Positions 11,358 to 23,785 are shown, counted from the first letter of the stretch. The stretch: DNA of 64,000 nucleotides from Dama dama (GCF_033118175.1 NC_083712.1:9682956-9746955), one strand, 5' to 3'. Notes: generated by a model from the sequence alone, not told the origin. Numbers and translations: made by a program.

Positions 11358-12218
11358 TTGTTCAGTTGCTCAGTCATGTCCCACTCTTTGAAACCCCATG
11401 GACTGCAGCACGTAAGGTTTTCCTGTTCTTCACCATCTCCCGGAGCTTGCTTAAACTCATGTCCATTGAGCCAGTGATGCCATCCAACCATTTAATGGCT
11501 GGATGTCTGTTGTCCCCTTCTCCTCCTGCCTTCAATCTTTCCCAGCATCAGGGTCTTTTCTAATGAGTCAGCTCTTCACATCAGGTGGCCAAAGTATTGG
11601 AGTTCAGCTTCAGCATCAGTCCTTCCAATGAGTATTTAGGGTTGATTTCCTTTAGGATGGACTGGTTTGATCTCCTATCAGTCCAAGGGACTCTCAAGAG
11701 TCTTCTCCAACACCACAGTTCAAAAGCATCGATTCTTTGGTGCTCAGCGTTCTTTATGGTCAAACTCTCACATCCATACATGACTACTGGAAAATCCATA
11801 GCTTTGACTATATGGACCTTTGTCGGCAAAGTAATGTCTCTGCATTTTAATATGCTGTCTAGGTTTGTCATAGCCTTTCTTCCAAGGAGCAAACATCTTG
11901 TAATTTCATGTCTGCAGTCACCATTTGCAGTGATTTTGGAGCCCCAGAAAATAAAGCCTGTCACTGTTTTCATTGTTCCCCCATCTATTTGCCATGAAGT
12001 GATGGGTCTGGATGCCATGATCTTCACTTTTTGAATGTTGAGTTTTAAGCCAGCTTTTTCATTCTCATCTTTCATCTTCATCAAGAGGCTCGTTAGTTCC
12101 TCTTCACTTTCTGCCATAAGGGTGGTGTCACTTGCATATCTGAGGTTATTGATATTTCTCCAGACAATCTTGATTCTGGCTTGTGCTTCATCCAGCTCGG
12201 CACTTTGCATGAATGAAT
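11358..12218 (-). mobile_element. BovB LINE 3' part with reverse-transcriptase remnant
   Basis: The plus strand starts with the inverted BovB 3' terminus ('ttcagttgctcagtcatgtc'). The minus strand keeps an open frame of 209 codons (12210 down to 11581) covering the end of the RT palm and the C-terminal region ('MYGCES', 'IDAFELWCWRRLLRVPW', 'SNQSILKEI'). The RT catalytic box, usually YADD in this family, reads YASD, so the first metal-binding aspartate is gone. The element is 5'-truncated just upstream of this box, near 12218, and cannot be active. Confidence 0.9.
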
Positions 12219-12594
12219 TTCAAAATTTTGGGCCAGTAAAAATACAAAAATAAGAATATGGTTGAGTACATAAGTAACGAATATGAACTGAGCACAAAAA
12301 CTCAAGTAGGCAACTAGAAAAATTATATTGAGTCTATCCATCAGGCTTTAAATGTCAAAATAAAGTCTCTCTGGAAGCCCAGTAGTCAGTGTACAATCTC
12401 TAGATTTCACCTAATAATAGAGCAACCCAACAAAGTACAAATTATTTCTTGCTGCAGTGAATAAAAAAATAATGCCATGATCTTCCAAAGAATTTAGAAA
12501 TTAGACCCCATTTATTTGGGGTATAGAGGAAGTAATTATGGAAGATCAGCAAGGCAAGACATAGTTTTTCATTTTTTGCATCTGTTTCCTTATA
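12219..12594. other. AT-rich sequence, nothing recognised
   Basis: No recognised repeat or gene between the BovB and the L1. Confidence 0.4.
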
Positions 12595-13749
12595 TTTTTT
12601 AATAAGTTGAGTTTTTATTGATATTATTTACATACTTCTTTTATTTGTACTTAGAGGGGTCTTGACATATGTATACAGAGGCGTAACTGATACTTTAATC
12701 AAGATGCAGAATATTTCTGTCCCTCCAGGGAGTCCTCTTAATGCTCTTTTGAAGTTAACTGCTCTCTGCCCCCTGGGCCTTCATAACTACTAACCTGGTC
12801 ACTGGTCTGCAGTCCCTAGATGTTGTAAATGGGCTCAGACAGACTGTGTCTGGCCCCCTCCACACAGTGTGATTCTTTCCCCATCAGTCCTTGTTGTAAT
12901 CCTTCATATAATTCTGTTCCTTTTCACTGTTGACTGAAGGCCACAATCTGATAATTTGCTCAGTAGTTTGGGTGTTGGATTTCCTCTCTCAGTATTTGAC
13001 CACTATGAATAAAAAGCTATATGAGCATTTGCAAACCAGTCTGTAGACAGTGATTTCATTTCCCTTGGGTAAATATCCGGAGTAGGGCTGCTAATTTAAT
13101 AAGAAGCCACCAGGCGGTTTTTGAGGGTGGTAAAGCATTTGCATGACTTGACGGGAAAGGATGAGAGGAGTTCCGGTTGCTCCACGTCTGTACCAGCATT
13201 TGGTGTTATTAGTGTACGCATTGTTTTGTTTACTTTTTGTTGCTGTTGTTCTTGGCTCTTCTAGCAGATGTGAAGTAGTATTTCACTTGTGGTTTTAGTT
13301 GGAATTTCCCTGTTGGATAAGGGCGTGGAACATCTTTTTGTGTGCTTCTTTAGCTATTTCTGTTTTTCTTTGGTGACACATCTCTTCAAATGATATGCCC
13401 CCTTATTGATTTGATTTTGGGGTTTTCTTTTTTATTGGCTTCTGATCATTCAGCTAGTATTTTTGAATTGATATTGTATTTGACATTGGTTTTAAAATAA
13501 TTTCTTCCAGAGCATATTTGTCTATTTTCTTAACAGTTTCTTTCAAAGACAGACATTTTAATTACAAGTCTTTTTTCTTTTATGATATTTTATAATGTGT
13601 TTTTGTGTCCTTTTTTAAAAAGGCATATGTAATTCAAGACTGCAAAGAAATTCTCCTATGTTTTGACACAGATTTTTGAACGTTTAGGTTTTTGTGGTCC
13701 ATAAGATGATCTAGTTCAAGTTGGTTTTGTATAAGCTGTGAGGAAAGGG

Positions 13750-14002
13750 CTGTTGTTGCTTGTTGTCCAGTCACTAAGTCATGTGTGACTCTTTGCGACC
13801 CCAAAGACTGCAACACACCTGGACCGGGAAGCCTCCACTATCTCCCAGAGTTTGCTCAAATTCATGTCCATTGAATCGGTGATGCCATCCAACCATCTCA
13901 TACTCGGCCGCCCCCTTCTCCTGCCCTCAATCTTTCCCAACATGAAGATCTTTTCCAGTGAGTCAGCTCTTTGTATCAGGTGGCCAAACTGTTGGAGCTT
14001 CA
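13750..14002 (-). mobile_element. BovB 3' fragment inserted in the L1
   Basis: Inverted BovB 3' end ('tccagtcactaagtcatgtg ... caggtggccaaactgttggag'). Flanked by GAGGAAAGGG (13740-13749) and GAGAAAAGGG (14003-14012), a target-site duplication with one mismatch. Minus-strand frame 13779-14021 is its residual C-terminal coding part. Confidence 0.85.
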
Positions 14003-15200
14003 GAGAAAAGGGTGTTTTCAAATTTGATTATTTTATCTTTTATACCAACATCACTTATCGCAAAGACTGTCCTTTCTCTAATGAATTGCATTGGTAACAC
14101 TGACAAAAATGAACTGAATAAGATTTTGCATATTTCTGTAATTTTGATTCTATTCCATTCATGTCTATCTAACACCAATACCCTGTCTTGGTTAGTGTAG
14201 TGTTATTGTCACAGTACAGTCTTAAAATAGGCTATGTTGGCTTTCAGGATGTTGACTTTTCCATGTAAGTTTTATTCTTCATTTTACATTTGCTCAAAGT
14301 TTCTGCTGAATGTTCAACTAGGAGATGGGAAGTATAGACTAACTTGAGAATAATGGATATATTAAAAACATAGAGTCTTCAGGTCCATAAACAAAATGTA
14401 TCTCTGAATTTGCTTGTCTTATTTAATGTATCTCATTAATATTTTATAATTTTCATCATATTAAACTCATATACTTACTTAGATTTATCCCTATGCATTT
14501 CACGTGTTTTGATTATATTGTGTCATTATTTCTTATATTCAATACCAAAATATTTATTGCTAGTGTAGATAGAACAGTGGGGGTTTTTTCTCTTTGACTC
14601 TGCAGCCTTGCTAAAATCAGTTATTGTTATAGTTTTAGTAGATATTTTGCAGATTCCTTGGGATTTTCTATATTAACACGAATAAGTTATTTTTGAAAAA
14701 GACTATTTTATAATTTTAACACTCTTAGTCTATTTTCTCCTTATGTACTGGCTGGAAAACCTGGTACAATTTTGAATAGAAGTGATGAGAGTGGAAAACA
14801 TTAAGATTCCCAGTTTGAGGGGAAAGCTTTCAGTTGTTCACCATTAATTATGATATTTACTGTTGATTTTTTGTGAATACATTTACAAAATTGGATGACT
14901 TTCCCAAGACTTTTATATGAATGGATGTTGATTTTATTAAGAGCCTTTTCAGCATTTGTTGAGGTGATTTTATATTCTTATATACAAGAATTAATTTGTA
15001 TTGAATTTGCTAATACAATGAAAAATATAAATGTTGAAAAAAGCTCACCTTTATGGAATAAACCCCTAATTGGTCATGGTATAATATTTAGTATATATAT
15101 GGCTGGATTTTACTTGATAATATTTTGTTAAGGATATTTACATATATCATTATGAGTGAAATTATCTGAAGTTAGCTTTATTTTGTAGAATCTTTCTCTG

Positions 15201-15420
15201 TTTTTTTTTTTTTTTTTAACATTTAAAGTTTTATTTTATGGTGCTTTTTTTTAATGACGATATATGGGCAACAATAGTCTTTTTATTTTTTAATTTTTTT
15301 TATTTATTTTTTTTAAATTTTTTTTTATTTTTAATTTTTTATTTTTTTATTTTTTTGTTTTTTTTTATTTTTTTATTTTTTATTTTTTTTTATTTTTTAT
15401 TTTTTTAATTTTTTTTTGAT
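15201..15420 (-). repeat. T-rich insertion in L1: possible tiny 3' retrocopy plus T/A simple repeat
   Basis: A T17 run (15201-15217) is followed by 'aacatttaaagttttatttt'. On the minus strand this reads AATAAAACTTTAAATGTT then A17, a polyadenylation signal spaced normally from a poly(A) tail. From 15247 to 15418 the sequence degenerates into T5-9 runs separated by A or AA. L1 sequence resumes at about 15420 ('ataagggtggttctggtctc'). Confidence 0.5.
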
Positions 15421-15919
15421 ATAAGGGTGGTTCTGGTCTCATAAATTAGTTGAGAGATACTCTGTTATCTTCTATTTTCTGGAAGAATTTGAATAAAATT
15501 AGTATTATATGCCTGTAAAGTAGTAGGTAGAATCAGCAGCTAAGCTACCTGGGACTGGAGTTTGCTTTGAAAGAAGGTTTTTCACTAAAACTTCATTTAT
15601 TCACTGAATAAAGGGTGCTTTGGATTATTTATTTCTTCTTGAACAAGCTTAGAAGATTGTGTCTGTAGAGTAATTTGTTGATTTTTCCATGGTACTTTGT
15701 ACCATGTTTGTAGGGAATATAGCCGAGGCTTCTCTTTAGGCTGATGCTGGTGGCTTGTAGTTCCCATCTTTTTTCTCTACTAGACTCACTCACTGCTGGT
15801 TTCGTTTTCTCTATTGTTTTTCTGTCTCATTGAGTTTTGCCCTTTTTAGCTTTCCTTATCTAGTGTCACAATGTGGAAGCTTAGACTATTGTTTCAAGGC
15901 TTTTTTTCCTCTATAATCA

Positions 15920-16970
15920 TGATGCTTAATTTTGTATGTCAATTTGACTGGATCCCAGGGTGACTAGATGTTTGGATAAACATTGTTTCTGGATGTGTCT
16001 ATGAGGGTGTTTCCAGATGAAATTAGTGTTTAATCTGTGGACCATAGAGCACCTTGCCTCCCCAGTGTGGATTCAGTTCAGTTCAGTTGCTCAGTCATAT
16101 CTGACTCTTAGCGACCCCATGAACTGCAGCACGCCAGGCTTCACTGTCCATCACCAACTCCTGGAGCTTGCTCAAACTCATGTCCGTTGAGTTGGTGATG
16201 CCATCCAACCATCTCAGCCTCTGTCATCCCCTTCTCCTCCTGCCTTCAATCTTCTCTAGCATCAGCGTCTTTTCCAGTGAGTCAGTTCTTTGCCTCAGGT
16301 GGCCAAAGTATTGGAGCTTCAGCTTTAGCATCAGTCCTTCCAATGAATATTCAGGACTGATTTCATTTAGGATTGACTGGTTTGATTTCCTTGTAGTCCA
16401 AGGGACTCTCAAGAGTCTTCTCCAACACCACAGTTCAAAAGCATCAATTCTTTGGTGCTCAGCTTTCTTTATGGTCCAACTCTCACATCCATACAGGACT
16501 ATTGGAAAAACCGTAACTTTGACTATATGGACCTTTGTCGGCAAAGCAGTATCTCTGCTTTATAATATGCTGTCTAGGTTTGTCACAGCTTTTCTTCCAA
16601 GGAACAAGTGTCTTTTAATTTCATGGCTGCAGTCAGTATCTGCAATGATGTTGAAGCCCCCAGTGTGGGAGGCAGCCTCTAATCCAGGAAAGGTCTGAAT
16701 ACAACAGAAAGACAGAAGGAAGAAAACTCATCCTTTCCTGCCCAATTTCTTGAGCGAGGACATTGAATTCCTCATATACAACTTGCCCCGGGTTCTCAGG
16801 CCTCCCCTCTGGACTGAATCCACCTCTGACTTTCATGGGGCTCCAGCTTGCAGAGAGCAGATTGTGAGAGTTCTCAGCCTCCACAGTAATGGGGCTCAAC
16901 TTGTTTTCATTAAATCTCTTCATTTATATCCCTACTGGTTCTATGTAACCCAAGAACCTTGACTAATACA
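15920..16970 (+). repeat. LTR-like ancient repeat (TG...CA), split by a BovB
   Basis: Starts TGATGCTTAATTTTGTATG and ends CTTGACTAATACA, matching both ends of a common mammalian LTR-like repeat that I recognise but cannot name safely. 'ttaaatctcttc' near the right end is where the family has its polyadenylation signal. Right of it L1 sequence resumes at once ('tgaatgctgtaaatttccct'). A BovB (16071-16657) splits it. A second copy of the family lies at 26500-26831. Confidence 0.65.
16071..16657 (-). mobile_element. BovB 3' fragment nested inside the LTR-like repeat
   Basis: The inverted BovB 3' end begins 'attcagttcagttcagttgc'. The minus strand retains a 106-codon frame (16544 down to 16224) with the 'CESWTIKKAEHQRIDAFELW' C-terminal block. 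A perfect 11-bp duplication, CCCCAGTGTGG, lies at 16060-16070 and 16658-16668 and fixes both ends. Confidence 0.92.
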
Positions 16971-17872
16971 AGCACTGAATGCTGTAAATTTCCCTCTAGG
17001 CACTGCTTTGGCTATGTCTTATAAATGTTGATTTTTTTTGTGTTTTCATTTTTATTCAATTTTATTTACTTAAAAACATTTCCTAATGTACCATGTGCTA
17101 TTTAATTTACAGTGATATCCCAGATGTTTTTCTGTAACTGGCTCCTAATTTCATTCCTTTTGGACAAAGACTACATATGATATGATTTCCTTTTTTTTAA
17201 TGTCCTGGTAAAAGTTCAGTGTGCATATGAGAAAAATGTGTATTCTTCTCCTCTTCAGTGAGTGGTTCTAAAAATGTCAGTTAGATGAAATTGGTTAATA
17301 GGATTATTCAGACTGATTTTGTGTCTGCTTGTTTTATTAATTACTGAGAGGTGTGTTGAATTGTCCAACTTTGGTTATAGGTTTGTCCTTTTGTACTTTC
17401 AGTTCTGTTAGTTTTCCTTTGATTGTTAAAGGCTGTGTTATTTCCTGCTTCCACCATTAGGATTGCTATGTCTCCTAGTGCAGTTTTCTCTGTACCTCTG
17501 ATAATTCTTTGTTTGGAACTCTATTTTGTCTCATATGAATGTAGCCACTCTAGCTGTCCTTTGATTAGTATTTGCATGCAATATTTTCCATACATGTATT
17601 TATAACATGTTTACATATTTAATGCAGTGTGAATGTCACAGAGATAGCACATAATTGGATATTAAATTGTTACTCAAACAACCTTTGCCTTTTAATTAAT
17701 TCTAAATGTCAAAGTGTATCAATGTAATTATTGATATATTTGGATATGAATCTACCATTGCTTGTTGCTTTCAGTTCTCATCTCCCACCTTATTTTGACC
17801 CTTTTTTCTTCTTTTCCGCTGCCTTCTGTAGATATATACTTTCTCGTGATTTTATTTTATCTCCACTTTGGA

Positions 17873-18575
17873 GTTAAGGGCCGAGGAGTGATGATGGACA
17901 GAAGACAAGAGTCCTCAGAAGACAGGGGCTGGTGTTGGAAGTTGCCATTAGTCCCATCCTGCAGAAATCGTGATGGAGACAGTGGGTGTTCCCTAAGTTA
18001 GATAAGCTCTGATGCCAGTCACACCCCATCCGTGGGCATGGAGACCCCACCTGATATCTGCTGACAAGTGAAATTCAACAAATTCTCTTTATGTTATGGG
18101 GAGGGGGCAGGCGGTGGGGAGTCCTAACTAAGATGTTAGAACTAGCTCAAGTCGCAACAACTGCATGAAGCTTCCTCAGATGCCATCGTGAACACCGAGT
18201 TCTCCTGTCCTCATCTTCACACCCCGCCTGCCGGTTCTGGGCTTGAACTGTCTGTGCCGTGGCAGTGAGCTGTCGCAGAGGCAGTCTGACACCACTAACT
18301 ACTGGTATTGCAGGCACGCAGCGTGTCCATGCTCAAGCACCATTTCAATTTAGTGATCTTTAATAGAAGCAAGATCCGTGGAGAAATGCCAGCTTTATTA
18401 GCAAAAAAAATATAGTTGATCTTTTCTTGAGACTTCAAACCATCATGCAATAGGATCTGAAGTATTTAATTGTATGCACTTTACAAGGCACAGACTCTGT
18501 GCTACCCAAAGAAAAGAATTAAATTGATTACATAACTTCAAGAAATACTTAATCTTTTTGTCTTTCTCCTCTGCC
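17873..18575. other. Unique sequence, nothing recognised
   Basis: Moderately GC-rich (for example 'ggggagggggcaggcggtgg' near 18100) with no repeat or gene I recognise. Confidence 0.4.
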
Positions 18576-18579
18576 TAGA

Positions 18580-18622
18580 GACAGACAGGCAGACAGGTAG
18601 ATGATAGATGGATAGATAACTA
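18580..18622. repeat. Imperfect GACA/GATA microsatellite
   Basis: 'agacagacaggcagacagg' followed by 'tagatgatagatggatagat' is an interrupted tetranucleotide repeat. Confidence 0.7.
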
Positions 18623-18754
18623 TCCATTAAAATGACCAGATGACTCCAGACTTATTGTGGAAGTTTGGTAGTTTAACTACTAATTCAGTAAGTATATTAG
18701 TGCTCCTTTAATGTAATTGGTTCTTGAAACCTGATACAGTATGCATGTATCTTT

Positions 18755-18901
18755 TAATTTTTTTTTTTTTTACTTTTAGTTATTTGGCTGTGCAGATCTT
18801 CATTGCTGTGGGCAGAATCTAGCTCCTTAACCAGAGACTGAACCTGGGCCCCCTGCATTGGGAGTGCAGAGTCCTAACCACTGGATCCCCGGGGACACCC
18901 T
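18755..18901 (-). mobile_element. CHR-type tRNA-derived SINE
   Basis: Inverted copy: T-run tail at 18758-18771, then 'ttatttggctgtgcagatct', 'ctccttaaccagagactgaa', 'cctgggccccctgcattggg' and the head 'gtcctaaccactggatcccc'. This is the CHR SINE group of cetartiodactyls, older than Bov-tA and with a different tail. Confidence 0.75.
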
Positions 18902-20164
18902 CGTAAGTGCAAATCTTGATTAGAAGAGTTAATGAGTACATGTGTTTATGAGAGTATCCAGAAAATGTGTGCAGAGTATGTAGATGAGCCGTTATGCTTT
19001 CCTGAACACAGACTAGTACTAGACAACTGAATAGATAGAGAGTTCTCCATTTAATCCATTAGATGCTTTTTGATTACTGATGTTATGCTAAAAATCAATC
19101 AAATATTATACTAATTTATATGTAGAGAAACCTAATTTATGTTGTTACATTTTACCATCAAGAAGGAGTGAAAAAGTGAGCATTAGGCAGAAAAAAGAGG
19201 AAACTATTGAAAAAGTGGTCCCTAACACATTATTTTCCTAACATTAACACATGGGAAAAAGTGGAAACTGGAAATAAAGTTCTCTATTTCTGGCAGTAGC
19301 CTAAGACCATATCAGAAATACTCAAAAATGTCATGGATGATATACAAGTGAGGAAACCTAATCTAACTGAATTCCACATGGTTTTTCTTATTAATATATC
19401 ATGGCGATGAAGTATGTGATTATATGACTATAGCACTTCAACCAAGATGAGAGTTTTAATAAGGTTTTAATACTCGCTTCAATTATTCATAAATGTCAGT
19501 GGTAAATGTCTCTTTTCTCTATGGAGCTCAATGTTTTTAATTTCAAAACCACAATATTTTAAAGGTGTTTGTCAAATGGATTAAAATGAAAAGAACACAT
19601 AAATATAATTTGAGAACTAAAATAAAGACTTAATTTCACAACAATAAATTAAAATTCAGAAACCTGTTTGAAACAAAGGCATAGACCATTCACTGCCCAG
19701 GCTAAAGAAGCATAGCATACTTGAAGCAGCGCAGAGCATTCTCTTCTGTGGTGTGAAGAAGTATTTATTCATGGCGATAAAACGGATGGTTATCAGTGGG
19801 CTCACGCTTTTTAATCTAGCGTGTCAAGGATTTTGACACACACATATTTCTCTCATCAAGTGATAGACCAAGGAGACTGTACTCAGATCCAATATTGAAG
19901 AATTGTTTAAAATATGGTCATCACACTTTATCTAAGGAAACTATTAGAGGCTCTCTACCAATAATCATAGACTAGATATTTTCAAACACATAGAGCAGAG
20001 GCTGTTCCCAGATCCTAGGGATCAGTTCTGTTTCTCCTGCTGAGTTTCCCACAGGACACATACAGAGTAATTTCTCATCCTGGACTGGATGAGAAACTGG
20101 CAACCTTTATTGATTAACTAGCTGCCTTTCAAATGCGGTGTATATTGTTAGCAGAAGTTCTCAC
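18902..20164. other. AT-rich unique sequence, nothing recognised
   Basis: No repeat family or coding frame identified. A few A- and T-rich patches only. Confidence 0.4.
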
Positions 20165-20306
20165 TGTTGTGCAGTTGCTCAGTCGTGTCAGACTCCTTGT
20201 GACACGTGGACTGCAGCATGCCAAGCTTCCCAGTCCTTTACCATCTCCCAGAGTTTGCTCCAACTCATGTCCATTGAGTCCATGATGCCATCCAATCATC
20301 TCATTA
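20165..20306 (-). mobile_element. BovB 3' end, severely truncated
   Basis: Inverted BovB terminus: 'gcagttgctcagtcgtgtca', 'gcatgccaagcttcccag', then the segment encoding '...DGITDSMD...' on the minus strand ('gatgccatccaatcatctca'). Confidence 0.85.
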
Positions 20307-22845
20307 ACATGAAGTCCAACAAAATGTCATTCACACTGGAGGCATATTCCAGCATGCTTATAGTTAGGTTTCCCTTTAACTTTACCAACTAGCAAGCCCG
20401 TAAATGTTTTCAAGTTTGTCTCCCAAGAGATAACTCTTGCTGACAAGAATTTGTAAACAAACCTTTCTAAACCCTCTAAAAAAAAAGTGCTAATTATTGC
20501 TTATCAGGTCAGTTTGAGGGTCTTCAACTGTAGTGTGAACGGGATTTACTGTAGAGTGTTCAGATAACCACACTGCTCAGGTTTGCATATGGAGTCAGAC
20601 TTGCTGCTGCGTCTGTGAACACAGTTTCCCTCGGATGTGGCCTCGCCCTCCGTGGTGCAGCCATGCATTTAGGGAATGTGGCTGTAAAATACTCAGACTC
20701 TGACCCTTAAGAGCAGGTTTGCTGGCCCTGAGTCTAGCCTTTAGGAGAGCGGAAGAGTCTGCACTGCCCCAGGGAGAACGTGAAGGAGCCGTGGCCTCTG
20801 CTGAGTGGAAGGAAAGTGTCTGACGGTCCTCGGGGAGTTGGGTAATGCCAGCCAGTGCCAGGAGCGGCGCTGACTGGCTTCGGTAGAGTCATCACAGGTG
20901 GGGCCGACTCTGCCGTGGAAACCATGCCCTGCCCGAGCTGCGAAGGCCTTCGCGTCAGCCTTGCTGCCCACACCTGTGCCGCCTCTGGAGGGTGAGTGCC
21001 CCCTGCGCCTGCTGTCCCCTTTGGTTCACCTTCCCTTCCCTCCAGCTGTCATCCCTCTGGGGCCCCGGGGCCAGTGGGCAGACGCTGCTACCTGCTAGGT
21101 GCACCCGTTCTAACTACTAGCCCCAAACTGTGACCCTTCCACACAGAAGGTCTTCATTGCTGCTTAGACCCCGAGGTGTGAACTTGGACCAGACTCTCGG
21201 GTGTCTTACGATCACTCTTGTCCTGTGTTTGACTTTGGAAACCTAGAGCAACGTCCTGAACACTTTCTTCAAGTTTTCCTGGAACAAACGTATATCCAGT
21301 TACTAGGGAAATTGTATACCTGGGGAAAAATGCCTGGGCCTTTTAGGGATGTTAAATATTTGAAACAGATTGATTGGTTCCTGGCCATGCAAAGTCAAAT
21401 TTGGGGATAACAGTGGCAGAGACAAATGAAGGTTGGCCCCCGGTCTGTGGACCTCGGCAGTCCCAGCAGGTGTAAAGGCGCGTTTTGTCCCCATCTGACA
21501 TGGGCGTGCATCCTTGTGATACCGTGACAAGCTGGGGATGACCTGTGCCATCTCCCAGCAGGAAGGGGCTCTGAGACGCATGAGGCCAAGAACACAACCA
21601 GAGGGACCCCACCATCCCCTCTTCTAGTCTGTGTCCTTACCTCGGATAGCTCCTGCTGCCCATGCTGCCTCAGTCAGGGTTCAGTTAGGAAAACAGAGAA
21701 CGCACTAGAAATTTCAAGCAGAAGGACCGAACACAAGGGTTGGTTTTCAGAGGTGTTTGAAGGCTTGAACACCTGAAAAAGAATGTCGCTAAGGTAACCC
21801 GAAGTAGTTAAATGCAGGAAGAAGCTTCTCTGTGGTTTGGGGAAGAGTCGGGACCAAGGAGGCCTCAGACAGGAAAGCCTTCTTCAGATGCGGCACCGCC
21901 TCCCGCGGGGGATGGAGCAGGGTCTTCCCGCAGCTTCAGGAGCTCCGAGGAGGGAGGGGGAGCCCGCGCGGCGGCGCTCAGGTGTCCAGGTGCCACAGGG
22001 CCACAGGTGTGCCCCTGCCGAGCCTCTGTGCTGAGTTCAGATCACTGTTGCTACCCTTGGAGCCATTGGCTTCTGCTGGGGTGATGCTGGCGAAACTGAG
22101 ATGTGGGGAAGAATGGCCCTTCCCCGCTCTCTCTGCCCCAGGACGCCTCCTGGAGTGCTGTGTGCAGAGTTCACGTTAGCAGCTCAGGAGGCGGCCCTGC
22201 AGCTCAGGGGACAGGTGTGTGTCCATCAGTAGGCGACCAGAATTGTGCTTTGAATGTCACTCTGTGTACTGTGTGGAGGATGGTGGAAAGAAGATCGGTC
22301 ATAGAGTTATTGCAGTGGTGAATCCAACTACTAGAGAAAAGTTAGTGGGAAAATGTGCAAACTTGGGAATGTTTTTGATAAAATCATATGAGAAGTAATA
22401 TTTTGGCAGGCAGAGCTCTTAAACAGGCTAAGTGCAGGATAACAGATTGCATGCATATTGCCTCTTGCAACCTATTAATGAAAGATGGTGATACTAAAGA
22501 ATTGTCTTTGTCATTTTTACAATGAAGGAGATCTGAATCATCTCCCCACAGTGAAGCTAGCACATTACTGTTTGCTAACTAGGCCGGGTGATGGATTTCT
22601 CTGCATTAGGAATTCCTCAGCGGGCCAGTGGGGAAAAGCACTGCTCACGGAGGATGAGCATGCAGTCCTGAGCTCACTCAGAGCTGAGCTGTGTCCAGCC
22701 TTGCATTCAGGCCTGTCCACACATGTAGCCTCAGAGGACTGGGCCCTACTGACATGTTTCCACAAGGAATGGAAAGAATCTATCACAGAGAACATTCAGA
22801 ACCTAAGAATTTGACTCAATAAGAGTAACTGAAATGTTTTTGAGC
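20307..22845. other. Unique sequence with GC/CpG-rich pockets
   Basis: GC-rich pockets at about 20735-21100 and 21830-22000 (the latter with 'cccgcgcggcggcgctcagg') alternate with ordinary sequence. Frames such as 22485-22814 (109 codons) and 21832-22179 show no domain or signal I recognise. The pockets may be degenerate regulatory DNA or GC-biased unique sequence; I cannot distinguish these. Confidence 0.4.
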
Positions 22846-23075
22846 CCTAATTATGTAGAATGCTTCATGCTAAGTACTTTATGTGCACTGTTTTATTTAC
22901 TTCTCCCTCTTACATTCTAGCCGCTATGATTAGGCATAATTCAGACATCAGAGTAAAGCTCAGAAAGTTTCAGTAACTTGTCCATAATCACACATACTTT
23001 AAGTTTCAGAACCAGAGCTTGAACCTGGATTGATGCCAATGTCATAGATCTAAGTACCACAACAAGACCTTCTGC
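22846..23075 (-). repeat. MIR SINE, inverted
   Basis: Reads as the antisense MIR consensus: 'gctaagtactttatgtgcac', 'cagaaagtttcagtaacttg', 'ccataatcacacatac', 'agaaccagagcttgaacctg'. Confidence 0.75.
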
Positions 23076-23079
23076 AGAT

Positions 23080-23270
23080 TGTTGCAAGAATCTACTCATA
23101 CCTCCCGAAACTCACACCCCTGAGGACCCTCTCCCACAATGACTCTGTGACTTGCTTTGGCCTTTAGGATGATTATAATGCAAGTCACAAAAGTAAAGGC
23201 TAAAACAGTTCCGCCCACTGGCCACCTGCCTCTTTACTTTGGAAGTACACAAAAAGCCTTAAATAAAAGG
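23080..23270 (+). repeat. MaLR/MLT1-like LTR scrap
   Basis: 'gactctgtgacttgctttgg' followed by 'caagtcacaaaagtaaaggc' resembles the middle of an ancient MaLR LTR. Ends are not resolvable. Confidence 0.4.
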
Positions 23271-23724
23271 TGCACCATTTGCATATCTAAGAATTTATGC
23301 TAACGAAAGAAACTGGGATTTCCAAGGTTATAATTATAAGCGGTTCATCCTTGTGTTTTTCCATTAGGGAAGTATCAGAAAACGAAACAAAGGCCAAACA
23401 GAAAGGAACTGGTTAAACGAAACTTGCCAAATCTACACAACAAAATACTGTTTAATCATTAAAATTTTTGTTGTAGAAAGTATTTAATAAAATATAAAGT
23501 TATTTGTAACATATTGAATAAAACATAGGTGTAAAAATAAAAGTTTGTGCCCAAATATCAGATGTGTATTATATCCTGAAATTACCTTTCAAAGAGTTGT
23601 TTACCAGTTCTGCTTAAAAACTGAATCAGTATTTTGAAGCACCCATGGGTAAGACATGTTATAGTGAACATTGAAAATTTAAACACTTCTGGAAGTTAAG
23701 GGAGAGAAACACATGTGCACAAAA
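23271..23724. other. AT-rich sequence, nothing recognised
   Basis: No recognised feature before the CA repeat. Confidence 0.4.
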
Positions 23725-23749
23725 TGCACACACACACACACACACACAT
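23725..23749. repeat. (CA)n microsatellite
   Basis: About eleven CA units, nearly pure. Likely length-variable. Confidence 0.9.
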
Positions 23750-23785
23750 AGAGTAACATAGATTTGGTAGATATTTCTGGTTGTA

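Larger units (their letters stand above)
12595..17872 (-). mobile_element. Antisense L1 (L1M-like), 3' UTR through much of ORF2, interrupted
   Basis: The plus strand follows the antisense of an old mammalian L1 from the 3' UTR (12600-13740) back into ORF2 ('ttgactttcccaagac', 'tggtcatggtataatatt', 'gctgtaaatttccctctagg', 'aattactgagaggtgtgttg', 'aatgtaattattgatatatt'). It ends near 17872 by 5' truncation. Three later insertions interrupt it: BovB (13750-14002), a T-rich insert (15201-15420) and an LTR-like repeat (15920-16970). Every ORF2 frame is broken. Confidence 0.85.
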
